NCBI GenBank assembly: GCA_003640385.1
Contig: RCAB01000248.1
Span: 1 to 64,000 of the forward strand
Origin: Setaria digitata
Lineage: Eukaryota > Nematoda > Chromadorea > Rhabditida > Setariidae
DNA: 64,000 nt
Reading direction: 5' to 3'
Part shown: positions 11,966 through 24,735 of the stretch, one piece after another
Numbering within the stretch: position 1 is the stretch's first letter
Layout: the number at the start of each line of letters is the position of its first letter
Program-made: the position numbers and the translations under genes
The notes under the pieces: generated by a model
The model's input: the letters and a program-made list of their open reading frames with translations, nothing else
The model's database searches: none
What the model was told of the DNA's origin: nothing

Positions 11966-14900
11966 GGAAGTAATGGTTTGCTACGATGATGCGGAGGATT
12001 TGCGCGCACTGCAAGTCGAGAAAGTGCTCTGCATGTTACGATGATTGCAGATGGCAAACAATTTCAGTAATAGGTCGGTCCGTGAACAATAAAACCGGTT
12101 TCAACTCTTTCCATTCCTTCTCCTTTTTGTATAACACACATCAAACTGTAATTTTATCATCGATTATTTGTAATCTCACTTGTTATCATCTCCACTACTG
12201 TTAAATTTTTATTACTATTGCTACTGTTATTCATTATTACTATTATTAATTACCTTACCATAATTGTTGCTATTGTTGTTTCTGTCTGTCTTAATTACTA
12301 CATCTATTGTTAATCTTCATATAATTGTTGCTGTTTTTCCCTGGCTTGAATTATTCTTTACAATTGCAATTACTGTTATTGTCATTGTTATTATCGTTAT
12401 GGTTTCTTTTGAACTATTACTCTTGCTACAGTTATTGTTACTTTCGTTTTCACTACGATTGTTAGTGATCCTTCTTATTTTATTGTTATTGTCACTATAG
12501 TTGTCATGGATTATTTGATATTATCGTTCTGGCTATCGTTTCTATAACGATATATCGAGACTGATAACATTAACATTATGATAACAGTATCAATTTCTTA
12601 TCACACTGTTTCATCTAGTTCTGATTAGTTCGGAAAAAAAATCAATGATATAACTGATATTAATTTAAAAAAAAAAAAAAAAAATGAATGAAACCTTTAC
12701 TTAACATTTACTGACAAATAATTGAAAGCAGAGGAATCATTTTAAAAGGGAAAAATTTTGATTTTAAAATTTTTACAATGGTAAATAAAGATTGCCAAAA
12801 TTAATATAATTAGATAGTACTGAAGAAATTCCAGACTTAAAAATGCAACGGTTTAAGATTTTTAATCTTTCAAATTTTCGAGAGTTACTTAAAACTAAAG
12901 CAGAAAAAATTTTTAACCACTGGGTCATTTCAAAAAAAAGAAAGAAACGACTAAAGGAGGAAAAGGTAAACTGGTGAGAAAGCAATTTACAATTAACTGT
13001 TTACTTACGAAGGTTTTAACAACAACTGAAAGAAATATAAAATTGGTGGTCACTTTTGTCGCAATTAACAATTGGCAGGATTTGATTGCATTGAGTAACG
13101 AAAAAAAAAAAAAGAAAAAAGTTAATTGATTTAAAATTAATAATTTAGGAATGGTCAGAGATTGATTTCGTGAAGGACAAATCGGTCCAAAAAAGCTACT
13201 CAGCAAAATAAATTTATAAAATGAATTCGATAGAAATTTTATGAACAGATGATTAATTCAATCATTTGAAATAAATAAAAATCAAATAAGTTTCGAGTCG
13301 GAATTAATTATTATTTTTAAGGGCGAAAAAATGAAGAGCAATGAAAACCAGTAAATGAATTACATTTAATTTTAATTCCAAGTTTGTGAAGAAATATTCA
13401 TTAACTGACCGTACAAAATTTTTTCTTTATATCTTAAACAGTACTGCTTCAATTAAAAAGGAAAAGAAAAAACAAAAATTAAATAAATCAGTTTTCAGAG
13501 GAAAGATGACAACAATTTTCGGATTTAAAATTTCTGAATCATTTGACAAATTTTTAAATTATCAATGAATCCAGGAAAAATTTTTCTTTTCTGATAGATA
13601 AATTACACATTTTCTTCCTTTTTTTTTTTTTGTAATTTATTTTTAGCATAACTGAAATCATCATATGAATAACTTGTTTAATAATCATAATACGACATAT
13701 GACTATAATATTGATATTGAATTATTCGACGTGCGTGACTTATTTATCACATTTTTACAATTTCACTTAGTACAAATGTGCAGAAAAAAGTATGTCGAAA
13801 TTTTTCGAATTTGATGGTTATTTGACCAAATTTTAGCATAGTTTAGAAATTTGATAAGAAGTATTAAACACAAGGATTATATTTATAATTCAGGAGTGAT
13901 AAAATTTGCAACGCATACTGCACTAAGTGATACTTTAAATATGATATGATACATGCGAATTTTAAACGTAATAGATAAGATTTCTTAACTACTTAAACTA
14001 TAATTCGTTAAAAAAAAAAAGGAAAGAAAAACGATTAAATTGAGCATATTGTGCTAGAAAAAAACAATGATGTTAATAAATATAATAAAATAAACCACTG
14101 ATCAATACTGTTTTATCAGTGATATGAAAATAATTTAGACACGATAAATGATAATTCGGCAAATGACATAATTACCGCATTTTTCTTCTGTAGAAAAATG
14201 TTTTTCCTCTATGATTTTGTAATAATATAATTAAATAAAACATTGCTGAAATTAAATTAGTAGTGAAGAGATTTCGAATAATTTATATTACTGATGAAAA
14301 ATGATAACAACCCAATAGTAATTATTCATTTGCAATCAGCAAACAATGATCAGTGATAAATTATCTCGTCCATACTAGTTTGCTGAAAGGCATTCCATTC
14401 AAATGAATCAAATTCATGACAAATTTAATCTTTTAACAAAAAATATCCTCAGGAATCGGCAATTTCAATCTTGATTTTTTCAGTAGATGTATAACTCACT
14501 CACTGTTTGACAAGAAGAAAACAGGAAGTACAGCACAGTAAACAAGTAAACAAACAATAATTGGGAAAACATGAAGTAGACAATGTACTAATTAGTTTCA
14601 TGGCATTTTATTGATTTACAAAATATGAAATAGTTTTTTTTTTTTTTTTCTTAACTAATATGTTTAAATTTATTTATTGAAAAAAAAAAAAGATTAGTTT
14701 ATGAAAAAAGTTCACATTTTGGAAGAACATTATTGGCTTCCATTACATCTGTCACCACATGAGCGAAGCACATAAAAAGTAAATGGACATAAAATATGAG
14801 CAAACAAAAATTAACAAATTTTAAATAGATTATTTTTAATTCTAAAAATCAATTTGAAGATATTGAAATAGTATTTAAGAAGAATTTTCAGCACAATTAT

Positions 14901-15750
14901 CCATTCCACTTCTGCTGATCTCGATCAAATTAATCAATAAACAAACGTATAAATCGCGTGAAAATGATCAATAAACAGTACACGTATGTATGGAAAAAAA
15001 AGAGAGAGAAAGAATAGAAAAGAAGAAGAGAAGAAGGAAATAAATAAATAAAAGAAAGGAAATTTTAATTGAAAATTTCACACAATTCATTTAGCAATTT
15101 TTCTCAGATACGTATGAATTGGATATGAATGTGAAACGATTGAACGATGTCAAATGATTATTAAACGATTGATAGGACAATGAACTTGAATCAGTTGTAA
15201 TGCAATAATATTTACAACAACTCAACAATCGAACCATTCGAGAAGTAGTCTCAGAATTGCCTCGAGAATCTATCATTCAAATTTATATAATATTTGAATT
15301 GATATTTCTCAGCAATATCAACATTTATATTTGTCCGAAAATATTATCATTCTCATTTTATATATGTATTTCTTGAGAATTAATTATTCAAACTTACCAT
15401 AATAATCACATATATCTTGAGAAACATTATTCACATTCGTCGCTCCATATACATATTTCTCGAGAATCACTATTCAGATTTGCGATATAACTCGAGAATT
15501 ATCACTGAGATTTACCGTATTGGCAGGTATATTGGACAGCAATATAGCATTTGGCGATGAATATGAAGTGAGAAGAAGGAAGTTAGACAATAAAAGATGA
15601 GAAAATATAACCAGGAGGGAAAAAAAGTGAGATGTTAAGAACAAATGCTGTCTAATTAAGAGAAAAATGGAGCGATTAAAACACGAAGTTTTAATTGCTT
15701 TTTTTTTTTTTTTTTGGTGGAAAAAGTGAACAGGAAAAGGGTGGAGAGGC
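11966..15750. other. Intergenic stretch, nothing recognised
   Basis: Both strands show only short ORFs without domain-like content. Stretches of degenerate TTATTGTTA-type trinucleotide repeat occupy about 12200-12520. The rest is AT-rich with A/T runs. A degenerate CTCGAGAA repeat cluster at about 15240-15520 is listed separately. Confidence 0.5.
15240..15520. repeat. Degenerate interspersed repeat with a CTCGAGAA core
   Basis: The phrase (C/T)T(C/T)GAGAA(T/A) followed by TATTCA-A/G-ATT recurs near 15259, 15372, 15417, 15458 and 15489. Related CTCAG/CTCA forms occur near 15307 and 15350. The unit length drifts between about 30 and 110 bases. It lies 230 bases from the tRNA gene. Confidence 0.45.
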
Positions 15751-15824
15751 TGCCCGAGGTGAGGTTCGAACTCACGACCTTCAGATTATGAGACTGACGC
15801 GCTAACCAACTGCGCTACTCAGGC
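15751..15824 (-). tRNA. tRNA-Met (CAT), elongator
   Basis: The reverse complement folds as a complete cloverleaf. The acceptor stem pairs GCCTGAG with CTCGGGC (one G-U) and has discriminator A73. The D arm carries the A-box motif TAGCGCAGTTGG. The anticodon loop CTCATAA gives CAT. The T arm contains GGTTCGAA on the + strand, i.e. TTCGAAC (B box) on the minus strand. Base 31-39 is T-T, as in animal elongator tRNA-Met. There is no intron. A TTTT Pol III stop lies about 13 bases past the 3' end (15735-15738 on +). Confidence 0.96.
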
Positions 15825-17922
15825 GCTGCTACTTCCCCCCATTATGTTGGTGGTTTTTTTTGAATCTTAATTTAGCAGTGAATTTCATTTAAAAGTGCTA
15901 ATTATCGCTATGATATTGCCAAAAATTCTTCATGAATGATTGCCGAAAAATTTGAGAAGTGAACAGATGAACAGATGGAAGAAGAGAAAATTCACGAATG
16001 ATTGCTAAAAGTGAAGTTGGGAAGGAGAAGATGATAAAATGCAATAGAAATCAAGGATGAGTGATTGTAAAAGGAATAATGCTTAAATTATTGATGTCGA
16101 TTAAAACTGTTAAAGAAGAAAAAGAAATGACAAACAAAAGAATTTTAATTTATAATTAATATTTAATTCTAATTATTATTATTGTTTATTTGGTACTGGA
16201 GATGGGAACTTTTGATGCATTAAATTATGCTATCTAAATCAATCATTCTAGTAATGGAAATGAAATTTGACAAATTCAATTTAGTGTAGAAGATGATTTG
16301 ACAGGCGAATATAAATGAGTCCGGATAATTCGATTTTTAACTAATGAAATAATGAAATAATTTATAGGAAATCACAAACTGAAATCTTTTTTAAAAATTT
16401 ATTTAGAAGTTTTAAATGAATGATTTAGCAACAAATATTTCCTTGTTTGTTCTCTAGGAACCAATAATATTATATGCAATAATAGTAGTAAAGAAGTAAT
16501 TCATTTATTTATATTATCAGTGGCTTTTCAGTAATAGTTTGGAAGATTTGATAGAGCAATTGAGAACTGAAAATATTATATGAAATGATATAATTAACTA
16601 TAATTAACTGACCAAATAGGTAAAATTATTTTGTGCACATAATGAGTGATATGCAAAATTAAATGAATGACAACAAAATAGGAAATTGTTATTTTATAAC
16701 CATTATCATTTGTCCTAAATGATAAATTGTGAAATTTTTTATCAGTTAAAGTCATCATTTTGGAGACTGCAATTTCAAAACATGAAATTTGATCAGCGTA
16801 AAAAATACATGATAAAAATGAAGAATTAAAAAATGATTTACCCGAGAAATCCTGAAGCATCAGGATAAGTAATGAAAGCATCCGCGTAAATTGTTTAATG
16901 TTTACAATTTTTTTCCTAATCACATCTTCTCCACTGGTGTCTTTAATTAATCTTCGGAATTCAGGCATTCTGAATTCATTTGGAATTTTTAATTATTCAG
17001 CTACCGGAAAAAGGAAAACACATCATTATTTAATTGTTGTAAAAAATAAAATCGGTAGCGAACGAAAGCATTTTAATTATGTTTACTTTGAGAACTAAGA
17101 AAAAGTGTTTGCTTCTCAAATATTTATGGCATGTTTTACTCTTCAAAATTAATTAAGTTGTCCGATTAGACTTCTGTGACAAGACAAATCTACAGCTCAA
17201 TCATTCGCAAATAAAAAAAATATTAGGTCTATTTTTACTTTTAAGGCAACAAATCAAGGAAAATTATCAAAAAAGGACAAAAAAAACTTTCGTTGCTCGC
17301 TTGTTAATTGCTCTTATCAGTTTATTATCCCTAAAGTAGAATCATTAAAATATTTATTAGAATTTCTATTGTATTACTAAATATTCCAAAAAAAAAAAAA
17401 ATTCACTGATAACAAGTGATAATTTGAAGGACTACATGGAACAATCATTTGCTATGGTTATCGATTAAGAAAGCAATAAATTTTCCCAGAAACATGCCAA
17501 TGTGAAAAATCAATTTGATAATAAATTTTAATCTGATAACAAATGTTAATTTGTTAATGAGACTTTCCGGATAATTAAAATAGTCTAACTGTTTCACATT
17601 TTTATAATCTTAAAATTCAACTTCTTCTCTGTTTCGGAATTCGATCAAACCACTTATGAGCATAAATTTGCTTAATTTATAAGAAGCAGAAATATTTCAC
17701 AAATAGCAATTCAATTGAAAAGGGTAAATAATTTGATGATTCTATCTACCGAAATCCACAACAAATCTTTTTGAATAATTAATTTAGCTGTGAAAGAGAA
17801 AAATTTTTAATTACTAAATTCACTTTTTCTAGTAACATAAAAAAATTCTCAACTAAACTGCAATCGATGCATAAGCTGACCAGTTCACATTAGCTTGCGA
17901 TGATTAATTACGTTAATTACGT

Positions 17923-18121
17923 ATATAAGAATTAAAACTGATTAAAAGAGGCAAAAAACGAGAGAAAAGTTGACAGGGTAAATAACGCATAGCTTGATAA
18001 GAATTATTTTATTTTTACNGGAATTTATATAAGAATTAAAATTGATTAAAAGAGGCAAAAAACGAGAGAAAAGTTGACAGGGTAAATAACGCATAGCTTG
18101 ATAAGAATTATTTTATTTTTA
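17923..18121. repeat. N-separated near-identical duplication
   Basis: About 98 bases ending at 18018 are repeated from 18020 with at most a few differences. The single N is at 18019. Shared words include AAAAAACGAGAGAAAAGTTG. This is most likely an assembly joint. Confidence 0.8.
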
Positions 18122-19389
18122 CTCATTTTGTTGTAAATAAAATTAATCAGTAGTAAATCGATTATTCAAATTTTAATCAACATCTTTTATCAATCAATAT
18201 AAATATATACAAATTACTGCCCGTTGTATGAGTGATATTCTTGGAACTGAGATTACAAGTTTACTGATAAATTTAAAATTAGATAAAAATTTAGCCGACA
18301 CATATACAAACATCTATTTTTGATATGTGTAAAAGTATTTTATGTAAAACTAGCTGATAACCTGTCATTAACAGTTTAAATGAATTTCTTTAAAAGAAGT
18401 GAATTTAAAAATACTTTTGAATTGCCCATTTTTTATGTTTGAATTTGCATACTTATTTACTTTTCTTATCTAACTTCCTTCAAACTGATATTGCTAGTTT
18501 ATCAGAAATTTATCTTATGGATAAAATGCAGAATATCTCACAGAAATTATGAGCGATAAAGGTGATAAATTCGGTTGAAATTGAAAAAAAAAAAAAAAAA
18601 AACGGAAATGACTCTTTGGAGTGATGATGCATGTTGAGGGGAATTTTGAAATTGAAATTTTGCAATAACAATAACTTTAATTTTAAATACTTGTGCAACG
18701 ATTTCAGAATGAATAAAATGTTTTTGTACCGTACATCCGGTATTTTTCCTATTTCCATATGAAAAACCGAAATGTTTCAATTATAGCATAATTAATCGTA
18801 TTATCATTTCAGGAAAAAAAAATCTTTTGTTCCGTAACGCTAGTTTTTCCGGGATATTTGCTAATGTAAAGAATGAAAAGCATAGTTATACACAAAACGT
18901 GTTAGGTCACGTGTGATAGGTTACGAATTAGATCAAAATTGTTGTAAATGTTTTATTAGCAAAATTGGAATCAATTATTGTTTCACTTTTTTTTTCGTTG
19001 GAGAAAAAAAAAAACAAATATATCGAAAGATCGAAGTAAGAATGAATAAAATTACGTTTTGTTAGTTTATTAAATTACATTATGAATGATAAATGTGCAC
19101 GATGATAATTTGTTTAGAAAAAAAAAAAAAAAGAAAAAGAAAAATGAAATAAAATTAAGACCTAAAGAAAAAAAAAAAGGACAAAATATATTACCAGCAA
19201 CAGCAAAAAAAAAGATTAATTACATTAATTTTAGATAATTTAATTTGAACTATTAAGTAAATAAGACTAGGCTGATTGAATTCGACTAAAATGCTCAAAT
19301 ATTCGGTAAGATGAATTGCGTTCGGCGTAGTTTCCTTTACATATTAAACGTTGAATGTTTTTTTGGCGAAAAGAAAAATAATGAAAGTT

Positions 19390-19545
19390 AAGCAATAACA
19401 ATAACAATAAGAACAAAAGCAATAGCAATAGCAACTTTAGCAGTAATAGTTGCAGCAACAATAACATTAATAGCTATAATTATAACAGCAATAACTCGAA
19501 CGATAATAACAATACCAATAACATCTGCAATAGCAAACATACTGA
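19390..19545. repeat. Degenerate trinucleotide repeat (AAC/AAT/AGC)
   Basis: The tract is made largely of AACAAT, AGCAAT and AACAGC words with drift. On the minus strand it reads as a leucine-rich ORF (19267-19467), which is a repeat artefact. Confidence 0.6.
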
Positions 19546-21958
19546 TTTATCTGGATAAAAATTAATAATCACGATTAAAATTCAACCACAATTTGTTAAT
19601 AGTGTAGTAAGAATTAGGAGTGATTTTATTTTTACTATCAAATTACTACTTTATTTCGCTGTTCATTCATCTCTTTAACATAAAATAAATTTCGATAATT
19701 TCATTTTACGAAAATAAATTAAAATTATTAAAATATGAATCATAATATATATTTTGTTAAATTATTAATAACCTATATATGCAATATTTACCGGGTATTA
19801 TTATTCTTTTTTTTTTTTCCTTGCTTTTTAGAGTGACTAATATTTAAGCAAAATTTATGATAATATTTAAGGCAAAGTAATTTATAAGTATTTAAGTTTG
19901 TTACAGCTTAACATCTGTTAAGCAATTCGTGCAACTTAATTTGAAATTTTCTATAAAAAATTATATATAGGCAACATGAATTTCATCTTATAAATCATTA
20001 CTGATATAACGGAAAATTTTTTATTTCAAATTAACTCATAAAGTTGTTTTTTTTTACTTCCAATTCAAAATTCTGACATACAATGTGGTGGTATATTGGG
20101 AATTAAATATTGATAAATATTGTGAAAGTATTAAGAAATATTTGTCAATGGCAAACAGTCTCAATGCACTTTAATGAGGAACCTTAAAACTATCGAGATA
20201 TCCCGGTAAAATGCTGGTAGTATTACTAGCAAGTTTTACGATTGGTGGGTTCCTTCAATGAAGTGAATTGAAATGTTATCTTGCGCTAATTTCGTTAATT
20301 AGATGAAAAGTTTAGATCGATTTTTTCACTCATTAAAAGATAGCATAGTGCTGAAAATTAAATTGATTTAAATTAATTAAACCAGGAATAAAATTTTAAA
20401 TTTTACAAAATTAATGACAACAGGCCACTCATAAGTGGTAAGCGATTGTTTGAATGTAAATTGAACACGAATTAAAAAAAAAATTACTTGCTCTATAACT
20501 TTCAGGGAGAAGAAAATTTGTCATCCTTTCCTTAATTATTTCAAATTCATTTCTCAAACTTGAAAGTATGCTTAAAATTTAAAAAATGTACGAAAAAAAG
20601 TTAAATAAATAGTTGACTTTTCTCATTTAACAATTTTCATCGTTGCATTTTCTAAAAATAGCAAAACGAGAAAGAAGAGAGAAAAGCGAAATAAATGAAT
20701 ATCATTGCGATCATTTTGATTTATGAATAAAAAATTTAAAGTTTCATTTTCTTTTTTCTATTTTTGAGATTCGAAAATTTGTTTATTTGATGTTGTCATT
20801 TTTAACGAATGAAGAAAGTCTGAAGAAAAGAAATTAAAAATCAATTTAGTTAATGAAAACAATCATTTTTCAATAGAATTGTTTAGGAGACAGTCAGTTC
20901 ATTTTGTATTTGCAATGCTCATTGAAACTATTTTATTGCTTCCACAAAATGTTTTATTTTATGTATGAATTTCTCGTTTTCTTCGTCTTCTCTTTTTTTT
21001 TCCATTAATTTTACCTTTAAACTTTTTTTTTTTTTTTGATATAGATGGAATAAAAAATCTGAAATAACGATATCTACCTATTTGGAAAATTCATTTTCAT
21101 CATTTTTTTTGCAAAAATATTCGTGAAACTGTGTTTAAAAATTCAATCAAAACTGTTTATCTTCGAAATTTAAAAATTTCGACGATCTACTCTGATTTGA
21201 AACGGACAAAGTTTCTCACTCATTTACTCATATCTATAAAAATTAATTTAAAAAGGGGACAAAAAATTATGATTTTTTTTTTAAGATAATGAGCAAAAAA
21301 GTGAAAATAAAAATCGGCATAATGGTTCTAAAACTAATTCTACAGGAATTTGAATAATTTTTAAACTTCTATTAGGGCGATCATTTTTTGTTTTCAAATT
21401 TTCTATAGAAACAAAAAAAAAAAAAAAAAATAACGTTATTTTGCGGCGAAAAAGAAAATTAATTTACCGAAATATGGAATGAAACTTAGCACCACTAAAT
21501 TGCTCGAAATTCCTTTTGTAATTAAATTTTAACAGATATTATTTTAATATGAGGCAAAAATTAGTGCTGACAAGATAAAAATAAAGTGATAAATTTACAA
21601 AATAAATTGAAGTGATTAATTTTAACAGAAGCCTTCAAGGAATTTCCTTCTTCTAAGTTTTTATTTGAATTAAGAGACCTAGATCGGTTAATACTTATTA
21701 GGATGAATGTTCTTATCAAGCGCTACCAGACAACACTTTTAAAAATTATAAATTGCAAAATTTAAAATTCAGGATTTTAGAACTATCTAGGCCTTAAAAA
21801 ACAAAACTGGAATTAGAAAAAAAAAAATTTAGAATTTATGCTATAAATTCGACGAATGTTATTTTGACAGAATTTAATTGACCATTCAGAAAGTGAAAAT
21901 ATTTGAACTAAAGTTCGAGAAAAATTTGAGATTTTTCAAATTCGATGAAAAATTTCAG

Positions 21959-23974
21959 AAAGCGCTATTTGCAACTTTGCTTATTTGTGTTTCAACTGCG
22001 ACATGCATGAGGAAGAAGAAAAAAACAGTACCACAACCACAGGAAAGCATAATGTTTGGAACAACGAGTTTGTTTTTTTGTTCTTAAATTTAAAATGTGA
22101 AATTTCAGGTTCAACTTAGCGTCTATAATTTCTAGTAAGTCAGTAGTGAGCTAAATCTCAAACATGCATTGCAGTAACTGAGCAAGGATTTTTTGTTTGT
22201 TTTTCGGATAATTCATAAAGAATCAATCCAATTACGGATCGGAAATTTTTATCGCTTCACCATAAATTTAGCATTTTGAGAAAAAATTTGAAAATTTTAA
22301 ACAAATCCAATTCATATCACTTTGCAAATTTGCAATGATCGAACGACATTTGGAAATCTTCAAGTAGATAATTGGGACGAATGAAAAATTGGATCAGAAG
22401 TTACATTATTCTAAATCTATTAAAACTTTTAAATTTTACGAATTTAAAATTTTTCGATGAAACTATTCCACTTGATGCTATGTTCGCATATTCAACCCAT
22501 AAATAGCTTTAGTAGACTTTCTTTAGTCAAAAAATAGTGCTTCAAAACTAAATCCATTTTCTAGCGTAGTAATCCTTCTGAGAAAAATAATATAAAAGTA
22601 AGAATTATAAAGTTTATTTCGAGAAATTTGGATAAAGAAAAAAAAAAGAACAAAAAAACTGGAATTACCACAAAACTGACTAATTTTTGTTCTTCCCATC
22701 AAAAATAAACATTAAATAAAAGTTATAAATTATTTTCAGTTGAAGCAAAAACTGAAGTAAGTTTACCAAATTTTATATATTTATTAGATTGAAGTATTTT
22801 TTGAAAGCGGAAAGAAAAAAAGAAAGAAAACCGTTCCTTTTAAAATTCACTCCCTATAGAGCAAATTTCATTTTATTCACAAAGAAATAATTAATCATTC
22901 TTTAATTTTGTGGTTTAATTTCAAGTAAAAATTTTGAAAATAAACCATTGAAGTTGTCAATTTTTATGTATTTTTAACGATTATCACTTTTTTTTCTGTA
23001 ATACTGAAAAAAAAAAAAAAAACGAAAAAATCCAGTTCATTAAAAAAAATATGTTTTTTATATTTTTGAATTGAAAGAAAATTTTACTCTGTAAAATTGC
23101 GAATAAATTATAGCAGAAAAAAACATTAGCAAAAAGTTTAAAACAAATTTCGAAATCGTTTCATGGCGAAACAAAACCATCACCATCACCATCACCATCA
23201 CCACCACCACCACCACCAACAACAGGTACATCAGGTGCACCAGATAAGGTAGGTTTTTTTTTTAAGGCAAGAATAAAAAAAAAATTGTTGCAAATTAAAG
23301 ATTTGTAAAAGAAGGAAAAGAAAAAGGAGAAAGAAATTTCATTAAATAATGCTCTTGCTCGTTGAGATGATAAAAAAAGGTGATAAAAAAAAAAGTGATA
23401 ATCAAATAGCGAGGAAGAATATTTTCAGTAATTTGAAAATCATTTCGCAATTTTCCAAATTTGCTTATGAAACATAAACTTTGAAGAAAAAATAATATAA
23501 AAAGATAATATGGTGATAAAATGTATGGAATTATCAATTAAATAAAAAAAATTTTTTTTTCCTTTCTCTTTTTCCTTTTTTTTTTTTTTTTTTTTTTAAA
23601 GAAAAATTTTTGAGCAACCAAAAGTTGAAAAAACATTTGTGGTTGAATTCGAACGTGATAATGATAATCAGCCCAGTAAGAGATTTCAAAAGTTTGCTAT
23701 AACACTTAAAAAAAAAATTTCATTTCGTAAAATTGGAATGGTAATAGTTTAATTAATTAAAATGAACATGTGAAAAAGAGAGTTAAATTATTGAAATAGT
23801 TTTGTTTCAACTTTTTTTTTTCTTTTTTTTTTAATTCTCCGAATACTCTTATCATTTTTCCGATAACAATTGTTTAGAGCAAAAAGAAAGTACAGCCGAT
23901 AATCAAAAAAGCGAAAAACATGTAAAAAATTTTCTTTTTTTCTTTTTTTTTTTTAGCCTCTACTGATAAATTAA
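21959..23974 (+). CDS. Unrecognised multi-exon gene, 5' end unknown (putative)
   Basis: Six phase-compatible exons can be chained: 21959-22067, 22740-22756, 23117-23248, 23615-23675, 23878-23921, 23957-23974 (stop TAA). They sum to 381 nt (126 aa plus stop) without the initiating exon. The first exon encodes a hydrophobic segment, KALFATLLICVSTATC, followed by MRKKKK, so an N-terminal signal peptide or membrane anchor is likely. The second is a 17-nt microexon with acceptor TTTTCAG and donor GTAAGT. The third encodes KSLKQISKSFHGE, then PSPSPSPSPPPPPP, then TTGTSGAPDK, with donor GTAGGT. The fourth encodes VEKTFVVEFERDNDNQP with donor GTAAGA; its acceptor (TTTTTGAG) is weak. The fifth is Lys/Glu/Gln-rich. 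I recognise no family. The start codon was not found: ATG at 21549 with a GTGCTG donor at 21564 would join in frame, but the site is weak. The model is inference from splice sites and composition. Confidence 0.4.
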
Positions 23975-24247
23975 AACGGAACTAATCTAGTTGCTTACAA
24001 CCATATTAATTGTCAGTCAACATAACTTAATTGCAAAACTGTCTTGTCTTATCATGATAACTTTTTTCCGCAATGGGACTAACATAAATGTTTCTTGCAT
24101 AAATCTTGCATTTTATTTATCATTTCTTCTTGCATTCTTCATCGTTCTACATCACTTTTCTCATACATTCGAAATTAAAAATAGCAATTGATGGTTTAAA
24201 TTAACAGTGCACAATTTCCTATTTCATTATCATTTGTGATATTTTAG

Positions 24248-24735
24248 ATGCTAGATATAAACAAAACACAGGAAGCATCAATATCAATTCTCCGAAGTGA
24301 GGGAACCCAAGAGGAAATGTGTTCGCCGCAACAGATAATTCATAATCAGAAAAAGTACTTCTTTTTTTTGATTCAGAAATTGGTATGATAATGATTAGGT
24401 TAAGATAAGTATAGCTAGTAGGAAATATCAAAAAGATTAGAGCCAAGAAGAGACTTGAAATATGGACCAAAGGGCTGAGAATGGATGAAAAATAATGCAA
24501 GAGAAAAAAGATGAAATAATCTGCGCAATGAAGCAAGATTTGAAAGTGGAGAAATTTGAGGAAAGTGGTAACAAATTTGAAAGATGAAGCAAAGATTAGT
24601 AAGCAAATTCCGGATACAAATTCTCACGGAACATCAAAGCAGGAAGATAGTTCGACAAAAGAGAATCCACATGTGGCAGATGGAAAATCGCGGGGTAGCT
24701 CAAGATATGACTTAGTGGAACAACATAATGGATGA
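24248..24735 (+). other. Coding-like segments, possible 3' part of a gene
   Basis: After an acceptor-like ATTTTAG at 24241-24247, a frame is open from 24248 to 24387 (MLDINKTQEASI, then EEMCSPQQIIHNQ). A second open frame, 24544-24735, is hydrophilic (DEAKISKQIPDTNS, then KSRGSSRYDLVEQHNG and TGA). Composition resembles the Lys/Glu/Ser-rich segments of the putative gene just upstream. I could not connect the two blocks with good splice sites, so this may be a continuation, a separate small gene or chance. Confidence 0.2.

Larger units (their letters stand above)
15825..21958. other. Gene-poor intergenic stretch
   Basis: I find no exon with plausible codon content or a phase-compatible splice chain. 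It contains an N-separated duplication (17923-18121), a degenerate AAC/AAT/AGC trinucleotide stretch at about 19390-19545, and many A/T runs. The short ORFs at 16.6-17.1 kb and 18.5-18.8 kb look random. Confidence 0.5.

Noticed and set aside
11134..12057. 307-codon minus-strand ORF and overlapping repeat ORFs on both strands
   Set aside because: The 30-bp period keeps all frames open, the products are pure low-complexity repeats, and the N-joint duplication runs through them.
19267..19467. Leucine-rich minus-strand ORF
   Set aside because: It is a translation of the AAC/AAT/AGC repeat tract.
23163..23251. ATG-initiated His-run reading (MAKQN then poly-His)
   Set aside because: The +1 frame relative to this gives the PSPSPS/polyproline reading, which has an acceptor, a donor and phase agreement with neighbouring exons. 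The His frame ends at once in TAG.
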